Source: Miscanthus floridulus
Taxonomy: Eukaryota > Streptophyta > Magnoliopsida > Poales > Poaceae
DNA: 64,000 nt
Assembly: GCF_019320115.1 (NCBI RefSeq)
Contig: NC_089585.1
Coordinates: 142,457,600-142,521,599 of the forward strand
Direction of reading: 5' to 3'
The notes under the pieces are model-generated. The model had not been told where the DNA came from, ran no database searches, and saw only the letters and a list, made by a program, of their open reading frames with translations. The position numbers and the translations under genes were made by a program. Numbering within the stretch: the first letter of the stretch is position 1; every line of letters starts with the position of its first letter. Below are positions 12,160 to 24,800 of the stretch, one piece after another.

Positions 12160-13296
12160 TTATTGATCTTTGGGAGATCTGATGCCATCTACTCCAAGCG
12201 CCAGCACAAAGTGCGCTATAGAGAGGCATGCATCACCGAAACGACCGTCCCCTCCTTCCTTAGCTGGTCGGAATCTCCGATCACTTTTGATTAGAGGGAC
12301 CATCCTTCCCACATCGCTAGACCGGGTCGCTACCCACTCATCGTCGACCCCATTGTCCACAAAAAGCGCCTCACCAAGGTGCTGATGGACGGAGGCAGCG
12401 GCCTCAACATCCTCTACGTCGACACCCGCGACGCCATGCGCATCCCTCGGTCGGAGCTTTGCCTAGTGAGCTCTCCCTTCCATGGCATGATCCAAGGGAT
12501 GTAGGCGTACCCGCTCGGGCAGATCGACCTACCCGTCAAGTTTGGTGACCGAGCCAACTTCCGCTCGGAGGTCCTCACCTACGAGGTGGTGGACTTCCCA
12601 GGGTGCTACCACGCCATCTTGGGGTAGCCATGCTACGCCAAGTTCATGGCGATCCCCAACTACACCTACCTCAAGTTGAAGATGCCGGGACCGAATGGCG
12701 TCATCACCGTGGGTAGCACCTTTTCACACACCTACATGTGCGACCGCGAGCATTACAAGCTCACCACTACCGTCATCAACTCAGCTGAGCTCCCTCGGCT
12801 CGGAGAACCAGCAACCCCTAACGGTCCCGGACTGCAGCAAGCCAACCTCCTCGACTACCTTCCACCCACTCGAGGAAACTAAGGAGGTGGGGATCGACCC
12901 CACCGACCCAACCAAGATGGTGCGGATCAGGACCTAGCTCCTGGCCAAATAGGAATATGAGCTCACCGACTTTCTGTGCGCCAATCATGATGTCTTCGCA
13001 TGGAAACCTTCTGACATGCCAGGCATACCATGGGAGGTCGCCGAGCACGCATTACGCCTATCCCGGGCTCAAAGCCCACCAAGCAACACCAGCGTCGCTT
13101 TGACGACGAGAGGCGTAGGGCCATAGGTGAGGAGGTCGCCAAACTCCTGGCAGCCGGATTCATCAAAGTAGTATACAACTCCGACTGGCTTGCCAATCCT
13201 ATCCATGTTAAAAAGAAAACCAGGAAATGGAGAATGTGCATTGATTATACGGGCCTCAATAAGGCGTGCCCGAAGGACCATTTTCCTTTGCCGCTA
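12160..13296 (+). pseudogene. pol: Protease and N-terminal reverse transcriptase of Gypsy-A, interrupted
   Basis: The aspartic protease is seen at about 12370-12480: RLTKVLMDGGSGLNILYVD, where the retropepsin motif DTG/DSG is DGG, as often in Tat elements. A stop at 12501 and TAG near 12625 interrupt it. From about 13130 the reverse transcriptase begins (AAGFIKVVYNSDWLANPIHV, then WRMCIDYTGLNKACPKDHFP). It stops near 13296 where Gypsy-C enters. The same domain resumes at about 17690 with RIDQIVDS, so the break lies at the expected PFPLPRIDQ position of plant Gypsy RT. Confidence 0.8.
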
Positions 13297-13814
13297 TCGA
13301 CATAGAATTTTTGCCTCCGTGCCAAGGACACATGCAGCAAGCCAGAAGGGTCCGCCCAATGGAGCAGATCCGCATGACTTCAGCGCAAGGGTGGTCGATC
13401 CTACGCAATCCTCCCAAGATGTGCCAATCAATTTGCCCCTGCAATTGACAAGGAGAGAAAGCTTATCAGTAATTAAGGGCGGAACGTGCCGGTGTTGCCA
13501 AACAGTCCTGAATGTGCGGCTCTGAGAGCCGATATGAGAGGAAATCGACTAAATAGCCGATCCCAGCATGTTCACAAGAATGAATCGATTAAAGCTCATG
13601 GGGTTGTATAAGAAGGATCAATTATCATTCAGGATAAATGTTATTTAAGCAAATATTAATCAATGGCAATAAGATATCAATGATGATTGGTTTATACTGA
13701 GCCAATGATTACAAGTAACCGAACTCCTTTTATTTAAAGAAACAACTCAACACCTCTTAACCATTTAATAAAGGTAAATCTAATGAACATGTTAGATCTC
13801 ATCTATCACCATGA

Positions 13815-14194
13815 CCAGTGGGGCATGAGGCAGAATCATGCAGGCCTTAGAAATAATAATAGACTCAACGACCCTAACTCATTACTAATATCAGTGGGGC
13901 ATGAGGCAGAATCATGCAGGCTATAATACCATAACAAGATCATGGGCCTAACGCATCTTTCAACTTATCTCTACTTCAATGATCTCATAATGTGAACTGT
14001 TCGTGAAAGCATTCGATATCGTCTAAACAGCTGATTCAGGCATAGCGCACAGTTAAGGTCATGCCTTCTCAGGAACAGGTCTACTAACTAACGATCCCCA
14101 CTCCACGGTGCCAACAGTGGGGTGAGAGGCAGAATCCCATAGGCCGTGATGACGGGCCATGGAATGGTTTTCATTAACTAATAGATCTACTCAA
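13815..14194. repeat. Left copy of 380-bp direct repeat in Gypsy-C
   Basis: Nearly identical to 16408-16787 at a constant offset of 2593. It contains repeated phrases built on CAGTGGGG..GAGGCAGAATC (13816, 13893, 14116). Interpreted as shared LTR sequence either side of a pol fragment. Confidence 0.8.
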
Positions 14195-16432
14195 AACGTT
14201 GACAGTCTTGGCATCCCTTGTAATATTCAAAACAATCTTCTAATATTATTGGCCAGAAATATCCAGTTTTGTGGATAATCCATTTCATCTTATAAGCCGA
14301 TTGATGAGCTCCAAATGTCCCTTCATGCACTTCGCCCATCAACACCTTAGCCACTTCTTGATTTAGGCATTTGAGTAAGGCTCTGTCGATCATTTTGTAA
14401 TACAGCTGATCATTCAGCAAAATGTATTTAGTCGATTTATACCTTAGCTTTCTAGTAACTCTTCATGATGGATCTCTAAGGTAGTCTACTATCTCAACTC
14501 TCCAGTCATTATCCAAGGTTTCATTGCTCAAGATTTCTTGAATTACTCGATAACCTGATGCACTTTGAGCCAAACGGTTAGCTTCTTGATTTTGTGCCCT
14601 CGGAATGTGCTGAAATGAGACATGAGGAAACTCTTTGAGCAACCTCTGACACTTGTCATAATATCTCCTCAAAGTGTCTTCCTTGCACTCATATGGGCCG
14701 ATCAACTGATTAATAATTAATAGTGAGTCTCCAAATATTTCAATTGCTTTGGCCTTTACCTCATGAAGAAGTTGAATCCCTCTTAGAACAACCTCATATT
14801 CTGCCTGATTGTTGGTAACCATTGGCTCGGTTGGAAAGGCAAACTCAAAATTTGCCCCCGAGGTGAAATAATAACAATACCAATGCCACCACCTTGCTTG
14901 CAAGATGATCCATCGAAGAATAACATCCAAGGTACCGGCTCTACATAATTCATGCTTGGTTTACGATGCTGGGTGACAAAATCGGCTATTACCTGCCCTT
15001 TGACTGCTTTAGCCGATTCATACCTCAAGTCAAACTCTGATAACGTGAGAATCCATTTTCCCACTCTCCCATTTAGTATTGGCAATGATAACATGTGCTT
15101 AATTATGTCAGCCTTGGAAACAACCGTACATTCGGCCGACAATAAGTAATGCCTCAACTTGGTGTAAGAGAAATATAAGCACAAGCATAACTTTTTGGTG
15201 GGAGAATATCTTGTTTCTGGATCTAGAAGTTTCCTGCTTAGATAGAAAACCACTCGCTCATTTCCTTCAAACTCTTGCATCAGCGCCGATCCAATTGTTT
15301 TATCATCGGCCGATATGTACAACTTGTAAGGCTTACCCTGGTGCGAAGGAACTAGCACGGGTGGACGCTTCATATACTCTTTTATCTCTTCAAATGCCTT
15401 CTGTTGTATGTCACCCCATCTAAATTCTTGATCGTTCTTTAATTTCAACAAGGAAGAAAACGGAAGAACCCTTTCCGACAAATTTGAAATAAACCTTCTG
15501 ATGAAATTAATCTTGCCAAGCAAAGATTGCAACTCTGTCTTAGTAGTCGGGGGCACCGCATCATCAATTACCTTCATGCACTTCTGACCGACCTCAATCC
15601 CTCTCTCATGGACCATAAAACCCAAGAATTGCCCAGCTGATACCCCAAAGGCACACTTATTAGGATTCATCTTCAGACCATGTGTTCTCGTGCATTCCAG
15701 AGTCTCCCGCAAATCAGCTAGATGCTCTTTGTATCCTTTTGATTTTATCATCACATCATCAATGTAGATTTTAACAATCCTACCGATCAACTTATGAAAA
15801 ATATAATTCATTGCCCTTTGATAAGTGGCACCAGCATTCTTCAGACCAAAGGTCATCACAACCCATTCGAACAAGCCGATTGCGCCGAGGCACCTAAAAG
15901 CGGTCTTCGCTATGTCCTCTTTAGCCATGAAAATTTGGTTGTACCCTGCATTGCCGTCCATGAAGCTAATAACCTTATGCCCGGCAACTGCATCTACTAA
16001 CATATCGTCTATCGGCATTGGATAACCATCCATGGGTGTGGTTTTGTTCAGATCCCTGAAATCAATGCAAACTCTTAATTTTCCATTCTTCTTGTATATA
16101 GGGACAACATTCGATATCCACTCTGCATATTGGCATGGTCGGATGAACTTCGCCTCCAGTAGCCTTTCAGTCTCTTTTTTAATATCATTAAGCACGTTCG
16201 GATTGAATCTCCTTAGAGCTTGCTTGAATGGCCGATACCCAAGTTTGATTGGCAACCGATGCTCAACAATTGACCGGTCTAAACCAGGCATTTTGTAGTA
16301 TTCCCAAGCAAAGCATTCTTTAAACTCTTGCAATAAATTAATTAATTCTTGCTTATACTCTGGATCTAATAATGTGAACTGTAATAGACTCGATGACCCT
16401 AACTCATCCAGTGGGGCATGAGGCAGAATCAT
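14187..16432 (-). pseudogene. pol: Gypsy-C pol fragment: reverse transcriptase, RNase H, integrase zinc domain
   Basis: A long clean frame (16432 to 14783) carries the reverse transcriptase: MPGLDRSIVEHRLPIK, YKKNGKLRVCIDFRDLNK, MDGNAGYNQIFMA, FGLKNAGATYQRAMNYIF and the catalytic YIDDV box near 15750. RNase H follows (MLFFDGSSCKQGGGIGIV). A frameshift near 14870 moves it to the frame 14930-14463, with NNQAEYEVVLRG and GDSLLIINQL. A third piece (14420-14187) holds the integrase HHCC zinc region (GCQDCQRFE). Gag, protease and the integrase core are absent. The sequence is close to the Gypsy-B pol. Reverse transcriptase copies element RNA into cDNA; this truncated copy is not autonomous. The first residues, near 16385-16432, overlap LTR-like sequence and are probably spurious. 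Confidence 0.82.
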
Positions 16433-16787
16433 GCAGGCCGTAGAAACAATAATAGACTCGACGACCCTAACTCATTACTAATATCAGTGGGGCATGAGGC
16501 AGAATCATGCAGGCTATAATACCATAACAAGATCATGGGCCTAACGCATCTTTCAACTTATCTCTACTTCAATGATCTCATAATGTGAACTGTTCATGAA
16601 AGCATTCGATATTGTCTAAACAGTCGATTCAGGCATAGCACACAGTTAATGTCATGCCTTCTCAGGAACAGGTCTACTAACTAACGATCCCCACTCCATG
16701 GTGCCAACAGTGGGGTGAGAGGCAGAATCCCATAGGCCGTGATGACGGGCCATGGAACGGTTTTCATTAACTAATAGATCTACTCAA
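16408..16787. repeat. Right copy of 380-bp direct repeat in Gypsy-C
   Basis: Pairs with 13815-14194. The CAGTGGGG..GAGGCAGAATC phrase is at 16409, 16486 and 16709, with a further copy beyond the repeat near 17075. After it the LTR-like sequence runs on to 17683 and includes a TATA-like TATTTATACCC near 17373, which reads TATAAATA on the minus strand. Confidence 0.8.
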
Positions 16788-17689
16788 GATCAGACATGCC
16801 TTAACCGCACGCTATGCACGATTAAGATTGATGCAAAACAGCCGATAAAAAAGCATAACTCATCGCTTAAGATGTAGATTAGATTAGTTTTAGATTAAAA
16901 AAAGATGAGTTGAACAAGATATAAGGCCGATCCGGATCAATCTCAATTAGGCAGAGTGATATTGCTGTAATTAGATAAACAATGAAAGCAATAAGCAATA
17001 TCCGTAACTTAATGAATCTACCAAAGACTGCCATACTAAGGTAGAGCCGATAACCTGACCTTGATCTAATTCAAGCAGTGGGGTGTGAGGCAGAATCACA
17101 CAGACCATACTTGAATTAGACAAGAATCAATAACTAGCCTATACCAGAGTCGCAGTGGGGGTCGACCGGATCGATGCAGCCATACGAATAGAGGTATAAA
17201 CCATGACGGTACTTATAGACAAGTAGTGGAGGTCGACCGGATCAATGTAGCCATACTCGCTGAAGAACTCACCGAGATCTACTCTACTCCTACTCCTAAG
17301 GGGTGGCCAGAGCCAAAAAAAGTAATTGACTTTGTATTTGATTGATTGTTGTCTTTACAATAGCTGGGGTTTGGTATTTATACCCGGAGTCTAAACATGA
17401 ACCTTACTCGAGTATGACTTAATACAATCTTTGGTATAATGAAAATATTCCTAATTTAAGATAACTTGGACTCTAATCTTTCCCTTTTTGTAGAGTCCTG
17501 CATGTCTCGTCCTAGCGTCAATCATAGCCTCTGTCGTTATCTGCTGGCGCTATTTGAAGAAAGCTGATTCTAGTGCTGCATCCGAATCAGCTAGTTCCGA
17601 TCCGCACGCAATCGATTCCTTGCTGACATGATTTTGGGAGTTCTCAAGCTCTTGAGATCCTCCTTCCAAATTCTGGTGTAAACATCCAC

Positions 17690-20544
17690 GCATAGACCAG
17701 ATAGTTGACTCTATCTCAGGACGCGAAATCCTCTCCTTTCTAGATGCCCACTCAGGCTATCACCAGATCATGATGAAAGAGTCCGACCAGCTTGCAACCT
17801 CATTCATCACCCCGTATGGTTCGTACTGTTACGTAACCATGCCATTCGGTCTGAAGAACGCTGGCGCCACCTATCAATAGTGCTTGTAGCAATGGTTCGC
17901 CAATCAAATCGACCCGCTCGACCGGCCGGTCGAGCGGCCAAAACCAACAATCGTCGTCTATGTTGATGACATAGTGGTCAAAATGGCTCAAGCTTGTGAC
18001 CTGATCATGAACTTGGCTGTAACGTTCGTGAACCTCCAAAGGTTCAACATCAAATTGAATCCCAAAAAATGTGTTTTCGGGGTTCCAAAGAGGAAGCTGC
18101 TTTGATACATCATGTCTGAACGCGACATCAAGGCCAACCCCAAAAAAATCATGGCCATCTCCAACATGGGCCCTATACACAACGTCAAGGGCGTACAAAG
18201 GCTCACCAGCTATTTACCCGCCCTGAGCTGGTTCATCTCCTGGCTCGGCGAGCGAGGGATGCCTCTCTACAAGCTTCTCAAAAAGACAGACACGTTCGTC
18301 TGGACTGAGGAAGCACAATAGGCTTTGGAAAGCCTCAAAACGTCACTAACGTTGGCCCCAATCCTCGTCGCTCCTGAATGGGGAGAACCCCTCCTCCTCT
18401 ATGTCGAAAGGGAGGAGCCAGGACACCACCTTAAGGTCCAATGGCCCGTATACTTCATCGGGGAGGTACTCACCAATGCCAAGGATCAGTACCCCTAGGT
18501 GCAGAAACTTCTATACGCCGTGCTGATGGTGACCCGAAAGCTCCTGCACTACTTCACCGACCACAAAGTCCTAGTCATCACTTCATACCCGCTGGGAGAC
18601 ATCATCCGCAACCGCAACACCGTGAGATGGATCTCCAAGTGGGCACTCATACTAATGGTCCATGACATCAGGTATATCCCCCGCACCGCTATTAAGTCTC
18701 AGGCTCTCGTGGATTTTGTTGCTGAATGGATGGAGGTCCAGCTACCAACCCTAGACATCACCCACAAGTACTAGACGATGTACTTCGATGGGTCCATAAT
18801 GGCGCCCAGCTCGGGGGCTGGAGTGGTTCTGATCTCCCCAGATGGGAGTAGGCTCCACTATGCGATCTACCTTCACTTTTCAACCTCAAACAATGCCACG
18901 GAATATGAGGCCCTCATCAATGGACTACGCATCGCCACCGAGCTCGACGCTATGTGGCTCTACGTCTGCGGTGATTCGGAGTTGGTCGTCGACCAAGTCA
19001 TGAAGGAGTCCTCTTGCAAAAGCCCCCTCATGGCAGCATACTGCCAGGAGGTGCGCAAGCTCAAGGACAAATTCTAGGGGATCGAACTACATCATGTCCC
19101 CCGAAAGGACAACGATGCCGCCGATTTTCTTGCAAAATTAGCCGCCAGGCGGGTTCCATCTCCGGATGGGGTCTTCATCAACGACCTTCACGAGCCATCC
19201 GCCCGCATCCTGGAAGGTATGATCCAGACACACCCCGATGTCAACCTGGCACTCGGGGGCTCCGACCTCGGTGCTTCCGTGACAACGTCGCTTGCCGACG
19301 TCACCATGGTAGCACTCGATCAAACCAACTGGCGAGCGCCGCTACTCGCCTACCTCCTCAAGGAGGTTCTCCCACCCGAAAGGACTAAAGCGTGATGGAT
19401 CGCTCGACATGCCAAGATATTTGTCATATTCGGTAATGAACTTTACAAGCGAAGTCCGTTAGGAATACTCATGAAGTGCATCCCTACCGACCAAGGGAAG
19501 CAGGTCCTCCTCGAGGTCCATGCTGGAATCTACGGACATCACGCGGCCCTGAGGTCGCTCATCGGAAAAGCCTTTTGCCAAGGTTTTTACTGGCCCACCG
19601 TGCTATGAGATGCAAAGGAGGTCATCCGCAGGTGTGAGGGATGCTAGTTCTACGCTCGGCAAACTCATTTACTGGCATAGGAGCTTCAAACCATTCCCAT
19701 CACCTGGCCGTTCATGGTCTGGGGCCTCGATAAGGTAGGACCCCTCAAAAAGGGCCTGGGTGACTTCACTCACCTACTCGTAGCAGTTGACAAATTCACC
19801 AAGTGGATAGAGGCAAAGCCCATCACCAACATTCGCTCAGAAGAAGCGGTCAAATTCTTCCTTGACATCATCTATCGTTTCGATGTTCCTAACTATATCA
19901 TCACTGACCACGGAACTAACTTCACTGGCAAGAAGTTCTTGGACTTCTGTGATGGATACGGCATCAGGATCGACTGGGCCTTGGTCGAACATCCACGTAC
20001 TAATGGTCAGGTTGAGCGGGCTAATGGCATGGTCCTCCAAGGACTCAAGCCTCGCATTTTTTATCGACTCAATAAGTACACCGGGCGATGGGTCGCAGAG
20101 GTCCTAGCGACCCTCTGGAGCCTGAGAACAACCTCGAACCGATCCACAGGGTTCACACCCTTCTTCCTAGCCTATGGAGATGAAGCAGTGTTGCCCTCCG
20201 ACCTCGACCACGGTGCCCCAAGAGTGAAGGCCTTCAACCACGACTGAGCCACGGAGGCTTAGTAGGATGTGGTTGACCTGCTCGCGGAGGCTCGTGAGAC
20301 GACCGTCATCCACTCTGCTCGCTACCAGCAAACTCTCTGTAGGTACCATGAAAGAAAAATCAGAGTGAGGATCCTCGAGGTCGGAGACCTTGTGCTCCGA
20401 AGAACCCAATCAACCAAGGAGAAACACAAACTCTCTCCGCCTTGGGAAGGACCCTATACAGTGACTGAAGTGATTCGACCGGGTGCCTACCAACTGAAGG
20501 ACGACAATGACAACGTTCTCACCAACACTTGGAACATCGAATAG
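17690..20544 (+). pseudogene. pol: Gypsy-A pol continued: reverse transcriptase, RNase H and integrase remnants
   Basis: The RT resumes with RIDQIVDS and LSFLDAHSGYHQIMMKESDQ, then MPFGLKNAGATYQ near 17840 and VYVDDIVVK near 17960 (the catalytic box). Stops are at about 17878, 17887 and 18321. The RNase H connection and domain lie at 18499-19077 (MYFDGSIMAPSSGAGVVL at 18778, NNATEYEALINGLR). Integrase: the zinc region is damaged near 19560-19680; the catalytic core is 19714-20247, with WIEAKPI, ITDHGTNFTGKKF and HPRTNGQVERANG carrying two core acidic residues and the expected Glu. A C-terminal part (20269-20544) ends YTVTEVIRPGAYQL. Integrase inserts cDNA into the genome. At least seven stops or frameshifts make the whole unit dead. 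Confidence 0.85.
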
Positions 20545-20999
20545 TTACGTCGTTTCTTTCCCTAAAAAATCAGACTTACCGCTTTCTTTCATTCAATGTT
20601 TGCTCCTACAAGCACCCCAGCCCAAATATTTTTGGCCTGGGTCACTCAGGGGCTCCACAAGGGTGCAATACCACCTCTCTTTTTTTACTATCATATAGTA
20701 AATATTTTTTACCCGAACAAAAGGGTAGTCCGTTCCTTTAATTACCCTACGTAACTTTGTTCTAAACTCCTGACCGATCACACCCCACCACGACCTACGG
20801 TTATGAGCAGCTGAGCCTCGCAGGCCATGTCTGGGTTCTTAAGGTTGCAGCCTATGGGTCAAATGGGCAAGGTGCGAAATAAGAAAGGATAAAAATAGAG
20901 CTATGCTAGGGTAAAAACATAAGAACGAAGGGACAGCTTCCCTTACGAAGTGATTCATCACAAAAGAAGTTGATGTATTCATGGATAACAAAACATGTT
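20545..20999. other. Spacer between Gypsy-A pol and the antisense gene
   Basis: Starts after the integrase stop. No domain or repeat recognised. It is the untranslated space between convergent coding units of Gypsy-A. Confidence 0.5.
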
Positions 21000-23900
21000 C
21001 ACATGGGGGCTTCCCCACAACTTAACTTTTTAACATATGCTGACTACTTTAATTCTACTATGGCTGCCCAGCGGCATCGGTGATGGCGTGACCGACTGAA
21101 GATAAGGGATGCTCGCTCTCCGACTGGGGCGACGCTCGGTTCAGTCAGAGGCGGGACAACACTCGCTTTTGACCTGGCCTCCACTCCATTTCGTAGGCTG
21201 GGTGACATCTTCTTCATGCATGCCTTCAAGCACACTCGCACGGTGAGCCTCCATCACCCACTGCACCGGAGATTGCTCGACCACCAACTTGCGTGTGGCA
21301 GCAAGCTTTCCCCGAGTGCATGGATGGCGTCCGTGCTCTAGCCGTCGGCGTACCCTCTTTAGATGGTGGCAAAGTCTAGGTCCGGGTGGTGCGTCGCCAT
21401 TGAGGTCAGCACCCTCGATGTCCCATAGAACATCTCGTCGGAGATGAGTGCCTAAACCTTGTTCGGGACCTCTGCCAGCTAGATGGCGGGCGTGCTGGTG
21501 CTCGGCGCCAACCTAAACACCTCCAGGATGATGACCTAGGTGACGTTGCGGATCTGGTCGAGCTCCCCCTTGACAACACATTGCTCTTCAAGGGACTTGG
21601 CTAGTGCCACCGCACTCTGACCGATCACCGCCTTGGCTGTCTCCAGCTCCTGCTCTAGAGAACCGATTCTTCCGCCCAGCTTTGAAAAAAGGACGACAAG
21701 TTCAGAGGCAAAGGAAGGGAAAACTAAGGCACCAACAAAAAGTGGAATAGGTACATACGGAGACAGGTGTTCTCAAGGATGGAGAGTCCTTCCTCCTACT
21801 GAGTCACCTTCTCGTGCAGCCGAGCGTTCGACTCCACTGTCCCAAGCACCTGCCCCCGGAGCGCGAGCACTTCCTGGTCAACCTCTGATCGAGACTTCCG
21901 CTCTGACTCTAGAGCCTCTAGGGACTTCTAGAGCACCACCTCAATCTCCGCTAAGGACTTCTAGAGCACCACCTTGGTCTTCCCTTGGTGGACCTTCGAC
22001 GCGTTGAGTCCCTGCTCAGCGGCAATCGCCCGTTCCACCGCGAGCAGTTCCACCGATCGCACTCCCATCACCTTGGCCACCTAGTCTTGGGACTCATGGA
22101 GGGCGAACTCCAGCTGGCGCTCAAGCTTAGTGACCTGTCGTGACACCATAGCATCCTGCTCCATCCGACCGTGTTTCTCCTAGAGGAAATAGGACTTGCG
22201 GCTCGACATCTCCTCTAAACCCTGCAAAGCGAGAAGCAAACACGCTGAAACAACCAGCGAGAGACCAAGGAGTCAAGGACAAATGCTAAAAACATAGAAA
22301 ACTTACCTCTACAATGTGGGGCAGGTCGACCATAATCGCCTGATGGACGGACTCAACCCGCTCCAAGGCCTCCTTGAGCCTCGCCTTGGTTGGGCGAGAT
22401 CGGACTCCATCGTGAGTCCTCTCCCCCCAGTAAGTCCCAAAGCTGCACCTCCTCCTCATCCCAAAGGATGAACCGAGCCTTCCTTGGTCGCCAGGGTGGG
22501 GCCACACTAGCTCGCGGGTCACTCCCAACCTGTTGGAGGGTCTAGCCATTGCAATGTCATGCGACGACCGAACCATCGCCAGCTCCTACGACGGTGGGAT
22601 GACCGGTGGCTCCACCCTCACAGCTACCTCGCTGGAGCAGGGGATCTCCACTACCTCGACCTCATGGCTCGGTGGCAGATCCTCTGCCTCTGGCCTAGCC
22701 GCCTCACCTCCTAACACCTCTAGTTCTTACCAGGAGGGTGAGCCGTGCGTCCCTCCACCGGGCGAGGCAGGGAGCCTAGTCACCCTCCTTTCTTCCGCCA
22801 TAGCTGGTGTGGGAGGGATCATGAGGGTCACCTCTGACCCAGCCTCCACCGTCGCTACCGGGATTGCCGCCATCACCGTCACTACCGCTGCCACCGTGCT
22901 CACGACCGGCCAGGAGGGTGCAACCCCTAGAGGGGAAGGTCACACCATCGCTAGCCTTCTTTCTCCGTCGCTCGTCGTGACTCACTGCAGGTTGGATCTC
23001 TACTCCTCCCACATGGGAGGGGGGCGATGCTCAGTCCCATCAATATCTGGCCGCTGTCAAATAAGTACAGGTTAGTCGCACTAAAAAACTCAACTATGAG
23101 AACAAAAAATACATACCTAGACAAAAAGTGGCAGGGCCCTGTAGCCTCGACCCCCTGGCAACAAGCCCGCCAGACGAGGACCACTCACGGGACACGACCT
23201 GCGCCCCCTCACGTCAATCAAGGGAGGTGCCAACCCGATCGGTTCCTGATTGGCAGGCGAGTCGCCACGACCGTTGGCTCGTGGCGCGCCCACAGGAGCA
23301 GCTGGTGGGGCGTCCCCCCATTGTGGGTCACGCACCGACCCCAAAGACGCGGGGGTGCAAGCCTGCTCCTCCGATCGCCCGGCCTGCCCTGCCATGCTCG
23401 GAGCAGGTAGGCGCAAGGCCAATGATGCCTTCGAAGGGCGCGGCGATCGCGTTTGCTTTGCCTCCCGCTCGACGATGGTGTCCGAGCTCACGGCGCGCTT
23501 CCTTGACGTAGGAACGTCGCCGTACCTCTCCACATCCCGCCCGCCACTGATGGATGCACCCGTAGGCTCGCAACACTCCACCGAGGTCACGATGACATCC
23601 CGAGCTCCTTCATCCTTGGAGGAGCTTGTGTCGCCGCCCATCTCTGTGGGCTCCTCCGACTCGAGCTCTGCCTCTATGATGCTCCTATTTTCCCCGGCCC
23701 ACACCCACCGGGCGATCTCCTTCTCCTTCTCATGCCTCCTCCAAGCCTTCTCAGCTCTCTTCTTCTTCTTGGCGTCCACCGCCTCCTTCAGGGCAGCTTG
23801 TCAAGCCATGCCCTCCGGCCCCCTCGAAAGATGTGGCTAGGATTTATAGCCGGTGAGTCCCTATGAAACGGATGACTCGAAGTTAGAACAAAGGAAAGTA

Positions 23901-24800
23901 AGAGAAAAAAGTCATGGAAAAGGAGGAGGGGAGCATACCAGATTAGATAGCTTCGCGGCATGGAGAGGTCCGGGCTTCCCTTCAAGGGACTCCTTATTCC
24001 TTAGCTGCAGCACTCGGTCGAGCCAACTCCAGACCTTGTCCTTCGCCAACTCCTCCGACGACCCGTAGTCGAGATCCATCGGGCCGGAGTACATCCACAT
24101 CGGCCTCCTCCTCTCCGCCAGCGGGGCAACCCGATGGCGGAAGAAGTTGTGGAACACCCATAGCTCATCGAGGCTGTGCTACACCAGCTTCTGGAGCTCT
24201 ACCTCGATGACCTCCAACTTGTTTTGCCGACTAGAGGCCCCCACAACCAACTCTCCTGCCCCTCCGACCTCCTTCCGGTGAACGGCGGGAATGGCGCCTC
24301 CACTGGGTTCCTAATATAGAACCACTCCCCATGTCACCCTAGATTGGAGTCGTAGGGGGAGTACATGGGGTAGGAGCCTGATAGCCTCGACTTCTTCTAT
24401 AAGGTGAAACCCCCACCGGTGCGGTCCTGGGTTGCTTCCGCTCTGACAAAGCTCGTCTAGTGAAGATCCACCAGAAGAGGTCCACGTGCGGCTCCATCCT
24501 GAGGAAGCCCTCATAGACAGTGATGAAGCCAGCAACATATAGCACCCCAGTCGGATTGAGGTGCTACAGCTCTAGGCCCCACTCATTGAGGAGCCCGTGC
24601 AGGAACCAGTGCGCGGGATATCCTAGCCCGTGCTCAAGGAAGGCGAGGAAGGATATGACCTCATCGACCCGAGGTCATGGAATGGCTTCCCCCGACGTAG
24701 GACCCCTCAAGTGCGCCACCTCCTTCGGTGGGAGCAGCCCCTTCTTGGTGAAGGCGGCCAGCTCTGCCTCGTCCACATTGGATGGCCTCTAACTTGACAT
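21000..24800 (-). pseudogene. Antisense extra gene of Gypsy-A, PF04195-like ('putative gypsy type transposon')
   Basis: Read on the minus strand from ATG at 24800 there is a stop three codons in, then SNVDEAELAAFTKKGLLPPK and FLAFLEHGLGYPAHWFLHGL. Next come NPTGVLYVAGFITVYEGFLR and MEPHVDLFWWIF (about 24550-24440). This pattern matches the family I know as Transposase_28/PF04195, found antisense near the 3' end of grass Tat elements. Farther on, RRRPMWMYSGPMDLDYGSSE (about 24110) and a Lys/Arg/Glu-rich segment from 23779 (MDAKKKKRAEKAWRRHEK) follow. A low-complexity region and poorly conserved, possibly coiled-coil, sequence extend to about 21000. Introns are likely but I could not place them. 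Stops at 24794, about 24678 and 24565 make this copy defective. The function of the family is unknown. Confidence 0.6.

Larger units (their letters stand above)
13297..17683 (-). mobile_element. Gypsy-C: rearranged Tat-type element nested in Gypsy-A
   Basis: This block sits inside the Gypsy-A reverse transcriptase. LTR-like sequence flanks a minus-strand pol fragment (about 14197-16380). A 380-bp direct repeat (13815-14194 and 16408-16787) borders the fragment. The simplest reading is an element whose left LTR lost its distal part and whose right LTR lost its first part, leaving a shared 380-bp overlap; a full LTR would be about 1.8 kb. The left end includes GTGCCAATCAATTTG, like GTGCCAGTCGATTTG in the Gypsy-B LTR; the right end is GGTGTAAACA. 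Pol and LTR layout resemble Gypsy-B. I could not define a clean TSD, so the outer limits are approximate. Confidence 0.65.

Noticed and set aside
22533..23840. Plus-strand ORFs of 180 and 196 codons as genes
   Set aside because: They lie opposite the Gypsy-A antisense gene, are compositional, and show no domain.
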